From: an uncultured Saprospiraceae bacterium | Lineage (GTDB): Bacteria > Bacteroidota > Bacteroidia > Chitinophagales > Saprospiraceae | NCBI GenBank assembly: GCA_937980645.1 | Contig: CALJPQ010000004.1 | Location: forward strand, 1 to 33,525 | Direction of reading: 5' to 3' | DNA length: 33,525 nucleotides | In this document: positions 23,811-31,641 of the stretch, in pieces | Numbering within the stretch: position 1 is the first letter of the stretch | How the letters are laid out: every line of letters begins with the position of its first letter | The notes under the pieces: generated by a model | The model's database searches: none | What the model was told of the DNA's origin: nothing | The model's input: the letters and a program-made list of their open reading frames with translations, nothing else | Position numbers and translations under genes: made by a program

Positions 23811-26258
23811 CTATTTTTGCTTTACCAACCGCCCTGTCGCTGTTACATCGCGCTGCTGCCATTTCAAAAAATACACTCCTGCTGGCCATAGAGAAGTCTC
23901 CATGCGAAGCGTCTGGATGCCAGTGGGCAAATTGGCCACGTCCTGCTCGGCCACCAATTGCCCCTGCGCATTCCAGACCTGAAGGAGCGCTGCGCCACCC
24001 GTCGAAGGGAACTGAATAAAAACAATCTCCTCTGCAGGGTTAGGGAAGACCGTCAGGCGCTGCTCTGTTGGTGGCGTTGGTGTGGTAGAGACAACCTCGT
24101 ATTCGAAGGCGCCTACATCTGGTGCAGCGCCGGTAAAGTTGTTGCTGAAGCCCGGTATAAATATGCCCCGGTCTATCAGCGGACTGGAGGGCTGCAGGCG
24201 GAAGTCGCCCTCGTTAGGGTTAACGAAGTACGGCAGCTCGTTCAGCGTATTTTCTATGCGTATCCACGGACTTCCCGTAACACCGGCCAATCCGCTTTGC
24301 AGAGCGCCGGTACTGCCATATTTCAGGCATGTTAGCGGCGTGCGCACAATACCGGGGAGATTGTTTCCGGGGTTGACGATGTTATCGTTTAAAGACTCAA
24401 AACTGTAGTGCGGCTGGTTATTTACCTGGTCGAAGAAGAAGTTGGCATCCCCCTTAGCGTAGAAAATGTTGTTGCTCATGTGTAGCACTTTCCAGGTGGA
24501 CGCCCATAGATAGAGGTTGAAAGCATAAGGCTCTATGCCGTGCACGGTGTTGTGAATAAAGTAGATGAAGTCATTGGCCACATTGTTTTCATTGCCGGCG
24601 TTAAGTTTCAAAACGGTGCTCCAAGACTGGTAGGTATCCACGCCATTACAGTCTTTGAAGCTGATGTCGTTCGGATAGTTCTGCCGCTGGTCGAGGTGGT
24701 GATAGACGTTTCGGAAGATATAGACGGGCTTTTGCTCGCTGGAAATCAGCGAGGTGCCGACAGGGCAATGGCTGACCTCGTTGCCCCAGATGCGGACGTT
24801 GCGCTGTCCGTTGATGGCGTTGATGCCGTCGAAGCACCAGGAGACACGATTGTTGTAAATGTCGCTCTCCCGCATAATCGCGTTATTGATGGTGGTGCCG
24901 AAGCCGATGCCATTAACGACCCCCTGCACGGTATTGTTCCAGGCAATATTGCCCTGCACCGTCTCTCCGGCAAGAGGCCGGAAATGAATACCTATGTTTT
25001 CCAGGTAGCGGCCCCAGGAGCCGCAATCAGGATCAAGGATTAGATTGAAAACATCAGCGGTGCGCTTAAATGCCGCATGAGGCCAATAGCCAGTGCCGTC
25101 GGTGATGTGGCAGTTCATCACGATGTTGTTGTTGCAGTTGCCTTCAAAAGTAACCGGAAAGTTGCAAAACTCAAACGAACAGCTGTCCACCACCACGTGG
25201 CTGGCGTTCTTGAACTGGAGCGTGGTAGAGACATAACACGCTGAAGGGCAGTTGGTGAGCCAGTTCTTATCGCAGCGTCCCTTTCCGTAGTGTTTGAACT
25301 GGATGCCCTTGATGCGCAGGCGGGTATTCTTGTGGTTGCCTTCCACCGTGAGGCAGTAGGGTTGTTCCGAGAAGATGACCTGGGAATGGTTGATGTTTCT
25401 GCCGTCTAAGGTTTTGATATACACGCGATTGAACTTGTTACGGTAAAAGCCGGAGAGGCCGTAGCCGAGCGTCCAGAGGCTGGGGTAAGAGGGGGCAAAG
25501 CTGGGTGGCGTAAGAAAGGCATAGGGGTACATCCGTTCCCCGTCCACGATGCACATGGCGTTGTACTCGAGGTGGGCGGGCAGGTTGGTCCACCAGATGG
25601 TGGTATCGCCGTCGCCCTGGTACCAGGTGTACTTGGTGTAAGAGCCGCCGTCGAGGATAGGCGTTTCGCCATTAGCTGCCATAATGGTAATGGGCTTGTC
25701 TTCAGGGCAGTCCTCCGTGATGTGGAGCGTCATGTCGCCGACCTTGTAAACTCCGCCTTTGAGCAGTACGACTGTGCCGCAGGTAAGTCCGCTGGCCAGC
25801 AGGGTCTTCAGATTGCCCGGATGAGCAAAGGAGTAAGTGGTGCCGCTGCCCGTAGGACTGACCCACCGCAAGGACGCTCCGGCAGGCTCTATGTCGGGTA
25901 TGGCCAGGGTGCGCGTCGCAGCAGTCAGGACATCTTTCCGGAACACAGGAAACGAGTCCACAAGGCTGACCTCCAGCTCGTACGGCGTGTCAGGTTCGAG
26001 CTGGAACAGACTGCCCTGAAGTTCGCCGATGCTCAGGCGTGCCGCTGGAAAGCCGGGTTGCCAGTCCTGTCCATTGACTCGATAGCGCACCACTGTCGTG
26101 GCCGTAGAGTCCGGATCGTAACTCGACGGCAAAAGAATCCGATAGCCGATGCTGTGGAGCATAGGAGTGAGGGTGATCTGCTGGGCTTGAGCTGTTTTGT
26201 AGGCAAGTACTAAGGTGAGCGTAGCAGTGAAGTAGTTAAAGGCTGAATTCATAATCAT
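23811..26258 (-). CDS. Secreted right-handed beta-helix protein with T9SS type A sorting domain
   Basis: An 815-residue exported protein. It has an N-terminal signal peptide ending TAQAQ, then a fibronectin-like region with YRVNGQDW and PDTPYELEVSLVD (about 30-110). A long right-handed parallel beta-helix follows (about 130-690) with many Asn/His-rich turns (HVVVDSCSFEFCN, NNNIVMNCHITDG, RNVRIWGNEVSHC, FIHNTVHG). The helix closes with the typical SPLIDRG and APDVGAFEYE. The last ~85 residues are a type A sorting domain (LTVFPNPAEEIVFIQF ... LWPAGVYFLKWQ ... RLVKQK). Beta-helix proteins of this layout are often polysaccharide lyases or adhesins, but no catalytic motif could be assigned. Many Cys and Trp residues suggest an oxidised, extracellular fold. 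An alternative ATG lies two codons in (26252). Confidence 0.88.
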   Translation of the reverse strand: MIMNSAFNYFTATLTLVLAYKTAQAQQITLTPMLHSIGYRILLPSSYDPDSTATTVVRYRVNGQDWQPGFPAARLSIGELQGSLFQLEPDTPYELEVSLVDSFPVFRKDVLTAATRTLAIPDIEPAGASLRWVSPTGSGTTYSFAHPGNLKTLLASGLTCGTVVLLKGGVYKVGDMTLHITEDCPEDKPITIMAANGETPILDGGSYTKYTWYQGDGDTTIWWTNLPAHLEYNAMCIVDGERMYPYAFLTPPSFAPSYPSLWTLGYGLSGFYRNKFNRVYIKTLDGRNINHSQVIFSEQPYCLTVEGNHKNTRLRIKGIQFKHYGKGRCDKNWLTNCPSACYVSTTLQFKNASHVVVDSCSFEFCNFPVTFEGNCNNNIVMNCHITDGTGYWPHAAFKRTADVFNLILDPDCGSWGRYLENIGIHFRPLAGETVQGNIAWNNTVQGVVNGIGFGTTINNAIMRESDIYNNRVSWCFDGINAINGQRNVRIWGNEVSHCPVGTSLISSEQKPVYIFRNVYHHLDQRQNYPNDISFKDCNGVDTYQSWSTVLKLNAGNENNVANDFIYFIHNTVHGIEPYAFNLYLWASTWKVLHMSNNIFYAKGDANFFFDQVNNQPHYSFESLNDNIVNPGNNLPGIVRTPLTCLKYGSTGALQSGLAGVTGSPWIRIENTLNELPYFVNPNEGDFRLQPSSPLIDRGIFIPGFSNNFTGAAPDVGAFEYEVVSTTPTPPTEQRLTVFPNPAEEIVFIQFPSTGGAALLQVWNAQGQLVAEQDVANLPTGIQTLRMETSLWPAGVYFLKWQQRDVTATGRLVKQK

Positions 26259-26665
26259 TTAAATTATTTAAAATGAAAAAAATCTAAACGATGCTTTTGT
26301 GAAAACCGTGAGTTGTGCACCACGCTCCACGCCACTCCTTTGCCTGAAAAACAACGCCATTATCATGACAGAGTAACTCAAAGGTATTTTGCAGAGAGAA
26401 AGCGTTGATTTAATACGAAAAAGATGAAATAAGTTATGGCTATTCGTTAGGGTTAAAATGGAATTTTTCTAATGCCATTGCATCATTTCCGCATGTAACG
26501 CATGCGTCTGCCTTGCTGCTTAAGGGAAATTGCGCCCTTACCAGCGCTTCGGTGAATTTCCTGGCAGTCTTGATTTAGGTGCTTTTTATTGGAAAGACAG
26601 CTATCCAACACACGTGTTACAGACGGCCAGGCGATTAAGTTGCTGCTTGCCCAAAGGAGCTCGTA
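26259..26665. other. AT-rich intergenic region between the TonB receptor and the beta-helix gene
   Basis: About 400 bases without a credible gene and clearly more AT-rich than the surroundings near 26260-26490. It contains the -7 element at 26379-26386, a palindrome ACGCATGCGT (26498-26507) and a 6-base inverted repeat TAAGGG/CCCTTA (26521-26540) of unknown meaning. A plus-strand open frame at 26530-26781 runs into the TonB gene and is a shadow. Confidence 0.5.
26379..26386 (-). promoter_or_regulatory. -7 promoter element (TACCTTTG) of the beta-helix gene
   Basis: A perfect TAnnTTTG match on the minus strand. It predicts an AT-rich leader of roughly 115 bases before the ATG at 26258, much longer than for the other promoters seen here. 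Confidence 0.5.
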
Positions 26666-28927
26666 CTACCGCATCGCCCACCGCAGGCCTACGAACAACC
26701 GCTGCCGCTGTACTGGTGCATACCCATAGGCCGTGTCGAAGGTATAGCCATTTGGGTTATCCACCTCTACATAGCGGTTGAAGGGATCGAACGGGCGCAG
26801 CAGCACATCCTCACGCGGGTAAAAGCCAAAGAGGTTTTTGACCGTCACGTACAGATGAACGCCGTTTGATAGCCTCCGCGTAACCTGCAAATTGTGTAGA
26901 GCAAACCACGGCGAGCGGTCGGGCCGATAGTCATTGGGCACCACAGGCAGTGGCATTGGGCTGTTGAACGTGCCCGTATAGTCCAGCGTCAGTTTCCAGC
27001 GTGTAACGGGATACGACACTGCCCACGTGCCCGACAGCGGCGAGGCGAAGAAAATGGGCAGGCGCTCGCCCTCTTCAACGCGATAGACGCGCATGGCCGT
27101 CAGGCCGGTGTTGATTTTCAGGCCGTTGAGCAGGTTCACGTCGGCATTTACGGAAGCGCCGGAGGAGACGGCGTGGCCGTTGAGGTTTTGGTAAATAATT
27201 TTATCCGGGTCGGTATCGTAGTCGGGCAGGATGCGGTTGGTGAAGTAGGTGTAGAACAGTGAGGCATCCAGGCCGATGAAGCCGGCTTTTTTGGGGAAGA
27301 ACTTGCGCGTGTAGTTGAGGTTGGCATTCCAGGAGCGTTCAGGCTTGAGGTCTTCAGCAATGACGACCTGACGGGCGCCCGTGAGAGCAGCGTGCTCTTC
27401 AGTAAAGATGTTGGCCACGCGGAAGCCTGAACCGGCGGTCAGACGCAGGATGTGGTGGGCGTCTTCGGTCCATTTCCAGCTGAGGCGAGGAGTGAGGATG
27501 CTGCCGTGAGCGGAATTGTAGTCGTAGCGCAGCCCCAGTAGCAAGCGATTGCGGGCGTTGAGTGCAATTTCATCCTGCACAAACACGCCGGGCAGCCACA
27601 TGCGCGCGGGCAGGTTGCGCCCGGAGCCGTCGGGAGCCTCCGTGGCCGGTGTGTTGTCGTCGTAGTCGGTGTAGCGCAAGGCGGTGCCCCACAGCAGGTC
27701 GTGCTTAGTGCCTACAGCAGCATTGCCAGTCAGTTGGGCGAAAGCCACCTGCTGGCGTCCCAAGTAGGGCGTGTTGCCGTAGGCAGCATCCTGGTCGTGC
27801 ACGTTCCACGACACATCGAGCATCACCCGCCAGCCTTCGACGGGCAGCTGGTATTTGCCAATAACCTCCGCCCGGTGTGTGTAGATACTTTCGCCGTACA
27901 GGCTATCAGAGCCACGCCAGGCGGGCGTCCAGGCCAATTGGCCACCCCAGCGGTTTTCGTACACGTATCGGGCTGCCAAAGAGGCAAAGTAACCCGAAGG
28001 CCGCTCGAAACGCCATTTGTTGAAGGCCGACAGGCGCTGCTGCAATGGAATGTCAGTGAAGCCATCGCCGTTAATGTCGTGCCGTCTTTGAAAGTGGAAA
28101 TAATTGACGCCCAGCAGCGTATGTGCCCGTCCGGCCCTTGTGGCTATGGCGCCGTCGAGGTTCCACTCGCCCATGCTGGTGCCAAAAGCATCCACCGATG
28201 CGCGCGGAGCCGTCAGTGCGTCGCGCGTAATGATGTTAATGAGACCACCCACTGCCTCGGAGCCGTAAAGCGCACCAGCAGGGCCTTTGACCACCTCAAT
28301 GCGCTCCACCAAGCTGTTGGGAATACCGCTCAGGCCGTACACCGTGGACAGCCCACTTACAATGGGCATACCGTCTATGGTAACCATCGTGTACGGGCCT
28401 TCCAGCCCGTTGATGTGGATGTCGCCCGCGCCACATACGCCACAGTTCATCTGCGGCTGCACGCCATTGACCAGCGCCAAGGCCTCAAACAAATTAGGCG
28501 TCGGGTTTTTTTGAAAAAATTGGGGAGTGTAAATTTCAATAGGAATAGGCGAGGCGTCTTTGGAAACCTCCTTCATCGAGGCCGATACCACTACGGTGCT
28601 CAAGGCGTGCTCGGCGGGCTCCAACAAAATCAACAGCTCTTCAGAAGGGTCGCTCAACGCTCCCGACCACGAAGCGTAGCCGACCGAGCGAACGTGCAGC
28701 ACGGCGTTGCGAACCGCATACTGCGCCGGCACGACAAACTGCCCTGACGTATCGGTGTAAAGCCCGCCCGGCATGCCCTCCAGCACCACTGTAGCCGCCA
28801 CCACCGGCTCGCGCGTGAGCGCATCCAGCACTCGCCCACGGCGAGGGCCGTTCATTTGCGCTTGTGCTGCTTCGGCACACAGACACGCAAACGAAAAGCA
28901 GAACCATATCCGAAACCATTTGCACAT
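26666..28927 (-). CDS. TonB-dependent outer-membrane receptor with CGVC plug motif
   Basis: A 753-residue gated outer-membrane channel energised by TonB. A signal peptide (ending AQAQ) is followed by a carboxypeptidase-like/CarbopepD_reg-type domain (about 30-110), then the plug (about 115-235) with INGLEGPYTMVTIDGMPIV and RIEVVKGPAGALYGSEAVGG, and a 22-strand-type barrel to the end. The plug carries NCGVCGAGD with Cys162 and Cys165, a potential metal-binding or disulfide pair just before the ING motif. The barrel ends in an aromatic-rich strand (RLFVGLRWAMR). It lies 110 bases downstream of the exported OB-fold-like protein and the ABC transporter genes, which I read as one metal-uptake locus. 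Substrate inferred as a metal (zinc most likely; copper or iron complexes possible). Confidence 0.92.
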   Translation of the reverse strand: MCKWFRIWFCFSFACLCAEAAQAQMNGPRRGRVLDALTREPVVAATVVLEGMPGGLYTDTSGQFVVPAQYAVRNAVLHVRSVGYASWSGALSDPSEELLILLEPAEHALSTVVVSASMKEVSKDASPIPIEIYTPQFFQKNPTPNLFEALALVNGVQPQMNCGVCGAGDIHINGLEGPYTMVTIDGMPIVSGLSTVYGLSGIPNSLVERIEVVKGPAGALYGSEAVGGLINIITRDALTAPRASVDAFGTSMGEWNLDGAIATRAGRAHTLLGVNYFHFQRRHDINGDGFTDIPLQQRLSAFNKWRFERPSGYFASLAARYVYENRWGGQLAWTPAWRGSDSLYGESIYTHRAEVIGKYQLPVEGWRVMLDVSWNVHDQDAAYGNTPYLGRQQVAFAQLTGNAAVGTKHDLLWGTALRYTDYDDNTPATEAPDGSGRNLPARMWLPGVFVQDEIALNARNRLLLGLRYDYNSAHGSILTPRLSWKWTEDAHHILRLTAGSGFRVANIFTEEHAALTGARQVVIAEDLKPERSWNANLNYTRKFFPKKAGFIGLDASLFYTYFTNRILPDYDTDPDKIIYQNLNGHAVSSGASVNADVNLLNGLKINTGLTAMRVYRVEEGERLPIFFASPLSGTWAVSYPVTRWKLTLDYTGTFNSPMPLPVVPNDYRPDRSPWFALHNLQVTRRLSNGVHLYVTVKNLFGFYPREDVLLRPFDPFNRYVEVDNPNGYTFDTAYGYAPVQRQRLFVGLRWAMR

Positions 28928-28935
28928 GGGACACC

Positions 28936-28953
28936 TTTCTTAAAATTAAGAAA
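28936..28953. promoter_or_regulatory. Palindromic candidate operator before the TonB receptor gene
   Basis: An 8-2-8 perfect inverted repeat, TTTCTTAA-AA-TTAAGAAA, centred about 18 bases before the receptor ATG. Size and AT-richness fit a dimeric repressor site such as a Fur/Zur-type box, but it matches no consensus I can name with confidence. Confidence 0.4.
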
Positions 28954-28980
28954 ACAAATACCCTAAAGAGCAGTTTTTTG

Positions 28981-29007
28981 GGGCGCTAAAACAGAAAATA
29001 GGGCGCT
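28981..29007. repeat. Direct repeat GGGCGCT, 20-base period
   Basis: GGGCGCT occurs at 28981-28987 and again at 29001-29007, exactly 20 bases apart (about two helical turns), in an otherwise AT-rich gap upstream of the TonB receptor gene. It could be a tandem activator site. Confidence 0.35.
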
Positions 29008-29011
29008 CTTG

Positions 29012-29036
29012 TTTTTTATTTAGCTGAGCCTAAAAA
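29012..29036. other. Hairpin directly after the OB-fold-like gene
   Basis: An imperfect stem TTTAGC/GC(C)TAAA around a TGA loop, with flanking T and A runs that can lengthen it. It begins within two bases of the stop of the minus-strand gene at 29038. It could be an intercistronic processing or attenuation hairpin; there is no classical U-tract after it. Confidence 0.35.
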
Positions 29037-29037
29037 A

Positions 29038-29631
29038 TTATGGGGTCACCTCGGCGGCATGGAGCTGGTACATAAACTGCTCCACATTCTCCTCGTTGAG
29101 GCGGAAAATGCCTCGGATGCGCAGGAAGTCGTCCACCTTCAGCCGTTTGGGCGCTTTAGCAAAGTTGAGACCGATGACCGTTTCAGGCCCGGCTCCACCG
29201 CAGAAGAAGCAGGCCGCGTAAGGGTTCTTGCTCAGGGCATAGGCGCCGCCGCCCAGCGGAATGATGTAGCCCTGTACCTCCACTTTTTTGCGGTCTAAGG
29301 CCTTAACCTGAGCGCCAAAAATGGGGTATTCAAAATACTCGTCGTACTCGGCGTGGTACTTGCGCTTGTAGCGGACGTCGCGCAGGGTTTGCCAATCTAA
29401 GGTGATAAGGGTGTCCTTGTTGGCTATGAGGCGCATGCCGTATTCGGATGCTTCCGACCCATCGGCGATTACGACGGGCAGAGCATCTTCATATTCATAA
29501 GCCCATGTTGGACCAGCAGCAGGGCTGAACTTCTGCTCTCCAGAGAAATGCCGACAAAGTCGGGAAGAATGGGTCGAAGACAGGAGGACAAAGGCAATCA
29601 GTGCGACCAGAAACAAACGTAATTTACGCAT
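29038..29631 (-). CDS. Exported OB-fold-like protein with CFFCGGAG motif (DUF3299-like)
   Basis: A 197-residue exported protein with an N-terminal signal peptide (MRKLRLFLVALIAFVLLSST). The mature part has LDWQTLRDVRYKRKY, a central KKVEVQGYIIPLGGG segment (118-125) and AACFFCGGAGPETVIGL, where Cys141 and Cys144 form a CxxC. The pattern 'gk.V.v.GyiiPl ... C..CGGaGP' resembles the small periplasmic DUF3299 proteins encoded beside FtsX-type ABC transporters. It is probably a periplasmic metal binder or handler. Its start overlaps the permease stop by 8 bases, so it is in the same operon. Assignment to DUF3299 is from memory of the motif, not from a search. Confidence 0.72.
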   Translation of the reverse strand: MRKLRLFLVALIAFVLLSSTHSSRLCRHFSGEQKFSPAAGPTWAYEYEDALPVVIADGSEASEYGMRLIANKDTLITLDWQTLRDVRYKRKYHAEYDEYFEYPIFGAQVKALDRKKVEVQGYIIPLGGGAYALSKNPYAACFFCGGAGPETVIGLNFAKAPKRLKVDDFLRIRGIFRLNEENVEQFMYQLHAAEVTP

Positions 29632-30802
29632 ATTGAAGGGTTTGTGCGATGTTGATGCGATAGGCTTTCCAGGCAGGTATCAGGGCAGCGAGCAGGCCGA
29701 TGGCCAGCACGATGAGCAACAAGCCACCTTCTTGCGCCCAACGGAAGCCGTATTGCGCAGCCGAGAGGTGTAGTTCGCGTTCGGTAGCCTGCGAAATGGC
29801 CCACAGCCCGGCGCGGCTGATGAGCAGGCCAGTCAGGAAACCGGCCGCGCAAAGCCAAAGGCTCTCATAAAGCAATAGCCGTACAATTTGCCCACGGCTG
29901 GCGCCCATGGTGCGCATGAGAGCCAGTTCGTAACGCCGTTCTTCCAGGGCGCGGTAAAGAGCCACAAAAACGCTCAGCGCAGCCAGCGCCACAATGGCCC
30001 AGCCCAGCCAGGTGAGCGCCTCGATGCCCACACCCAACAGCGTCAGCAGGCGGTTGACCTCCACTTCCGGCGACACCAGCTGCATGTCGGTCTCTTCAGC
30101 TACGCGGCGGGGCCACTGCACTACCGGCATCGGGCTGCGAAATTTGAACAATACGGCCGTAATTTCTTGGGCCACCTCGGCGCCCTCTTCGCTATGCTCG
30201 TGCATGTGCCACACGCTTTCTAACGAGCACAAGATGAGGTTATCCACCACCTTACCCGTGGGCGACAAAATGCCCACCACCCGGTAAGGGTGCTCGTGCG
30301 CCTCGCCTTCGCCGCCCGTGCCGTGCACGCTGAAGAACGTACTACCTGGCGATAGGCCCAATCGTTGTGCGGCCTTGGCACCTACAACGGCCTCAAAATC
30401 TTCCGAATAGGCACGCCCTTGGGCGATGCTAGCACCGTAGCGCTCCCAGTAAGCCGGTGTCGTGCCCACAATGCGATAGCCGCCGTAAGAGTCCCCGTAA
30501 GCCAGTGGAATGGCCTGCTCCACTAAGCGCTGCTGCATCCAAGGGCGGGCCTCCTCGTAGCGGATGTTGCCCGTTGGAGCATCTATCTGATATACAGCCG
30601 ACAGGATGAGCTGCAGCGGGCTACCCTTAGCACCCATGACCAGGTCAATGCCCTCGATATTGGCCTCAAACTGCTGACGCACCTGTTCACTTAGCAAAAT
30701 GAGCAACGAAATGATGGCCACGCCGGCGCTCAGCAGCACCCAGCTCAGCAGGGCATTCAGTGGGCGGTGCGTCAGGTTCTTACGAGCGATATAGTGAATC
30801 AT
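29624..30802 (-). CDS. FtsX/MacB-type ABC transporter permease
   Basis: A 392-residue membrane protein of the type VII (MacB/LolE/FtsX) class. It has one N-terminal helix (LLSWVLLSAGVAIISLLILL), a periplasmic MacB_PCD-like domain (about 50-260) including GMEGS-like GAKGSPLQLILSAVYQIDAP and VVGILSPTGKVVDNLI, and three C-terminal helices. The coupling segment is YELALMRTMGASRGQIVRLLLYESLW. Such permeases do mechanical work in the periplasm or extract substrates rather than move ions across the bilayer. Its ATG overlaps the stop of the ATPase gene (ATGA), which indicates translational coupling and a 1:1 complex. In this setting it may work on the neighbouring exported metal-binding proteins. Confidence 0.9.
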   Translation of the reverse strand: MIHYIARKNLTHRPLNALLSWVLLSAGVAIISLLILLSEQVRQQFEANIEGIDLVMGAKGSPLQLILSAVYQIDAPTGNIRYEEARPWMQQRLVEQAIPLAYGDSYGGYRIVGTTPAYWERYGASIAQGRAYSEDFEAVVGAKAAQRLGLSPGSTFFSVHGTGGEGEAHEHPYRVVGILSPTGKVVDNLILCSLESVWHMHEHSEEGAEVAQEITAVLFKFRSPMPVVQWPRRVAEETDMQLVSPEVEVNRLLTLLGVGIEALTWLGWAIVALAALSVFVALYRALEERRYELALMRTMGASRGQIVRLLLYESLWLCAAGFLTGLLISRAGLWAISQATERELHLSAAQYGFRWAQEGGLLLIVLAIGLLAALIPAWKAYRINIAQTLQYA

Positions 30803-31428
30803 GACAAGCTAATGCTTTGCGAAAACAAATCTTTGAGGCGTTGGTCGTGCGACACCACGATGAGGCTGGCGCTGGCCTGCCAGGCCTGCTGGAGCAACAA
30901 GTCGGCCACTATGCGCGCATTTTCATCGTCTAAGCTAGAGGTAGGTTCATCGGCCAGCAGCACCGCCGGGTCGTTCATCAGCGCGCGCGCAATAGCTGCC
31001 CGTTGTTGCTGGCCCACACTGAGCTGGTGCGGCTTGCGGTGTGCATATGAGTCAATATCTAAGCGTTCGAGCAACTGTCGGGCTTTAACGCGGTCTTTTT
31101 TACCCGTACCCAACCAGCCGGCAGCCACTAAATTTTCTAACAAACTGATAGAGGCGATGAAATGCGGCTGCTGAAAGACCAGACCAATCCGTTGACCGCG
31201 AAAGCGGTCTAAAGCGCGGCCACGCAGCGCGGCCAGGTTGACGTCATCAATCCAGATTTCGCCTTCGTGCGGCGCAAGCAGGCCGGCCAGCAAGTGCAGC
31301 AGGGTCGTCTTGCCCTTGCCCGACTGGCCCGTAATAAGCAGACCCTGGCCCGTCTCGCAGCTTAGATCTGGGAATTGGAATGACGCTTCGATATTGTAAG
31401 CAAAGCGTAAGTGATGGGTACGAAGCAT
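30799..31428 (-). CDS. ABC transporter ATPase (LolD/MacB-like)
   Basis: A 209-residue ATP-binding subunit for the downstream permease. All motifs are intact: Walker A GQSGKGKTT (Lys40), Q-loop VFQQPHF, signature LSVGQQQR (136-143), Walker B VLLADEP (Asp160, Glu161), D-loop SSLDDEN and the H-switch VVSHDQRL. The ATG at 31428 gives MLRTHHLRFAY; the further in-frame TTG at 31500 adds unrelated residues and is rejected. It is the first gene of an operon ATPase-permease-OB-fold protein, probably continuing into the TonB receptor. Confidence 0.93.
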   Translation of the reverse strand: MLRTHHLRFAYNIEASFQFPDLSCETGQGLLITGQSGKGKTTLLHLLAGLLAPHEGEIWIDDVNLAALRGRALDRFRGQRIGLVFQQPHFIASISLLENLVAAGWLGTGKKDRVKARQLLERLDIDSYAHRKPHQLSVGQQQRAAIARALMNDPAVLLADEPTSSLDDENARIVADLLLQQAWQASASLIVVSHDQRLKDLFSQSISLS

Positions 31429-31468
31429 AGCTAAAAAGTCCACAAGGAGATTAGTTCTGTTAGCATTG

Positions 31469-31505
31469 AAAGCCCATTTCAGGGCTTTGATTGGGCGCAA
31501 AGAAA
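31469..31505 (-). promoter_or_regulatory. Leader hairpin and near-consensus promoter of the ABC operon
   Basis: An inverted repeat AAAGCCC/GGGCTTT (31469-31488, 6-base loop) lies between a 7-of-8 match to the -7 element on the minus strand (TTTCTTTG, 31498-31505) and the ATG at 31428. If that promoter is real, the hairpin is in the 5' leader. Both calls are weak. Confidence 0.3.
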
Positions 31506-31587
31506 CGCACGCAGCAATAAGTCCTTTTGAAAGACCGACGTTTGAGCATTTTTACAGCAGCCCCGGCCACTTTTTCGGGTAGAAATT

Positions 31588-31617
31588 CCGGGCGGACATT
31601 CTTACAACGCCGCCCGG
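31588..31617 (-). terminator. Hairpin downstream of the CobW-family gene
   Basis: An 8-base perfect GC-rich stem CCGGGCGG/CCGCCCGG with a 14-base loop, 24 bases after the CobW-family stop. On the minus strand it is followed by AATTTC only, so it is a plausible but imperfect terminator separating that gene from the ABC operon. Confidence 0.45.
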
Positions 31618-31641
31618 CAGTATCAAAACTCAAACTGTCTT

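Noticed and set aside
26530..26781. Plus-strand open frame between the receptor and beta-helix genes
   Set aside because: Its second half is antisense to the TonB receptor, the protein is low-complexity and Arg/Thr-rich, and no promoter precedes it.
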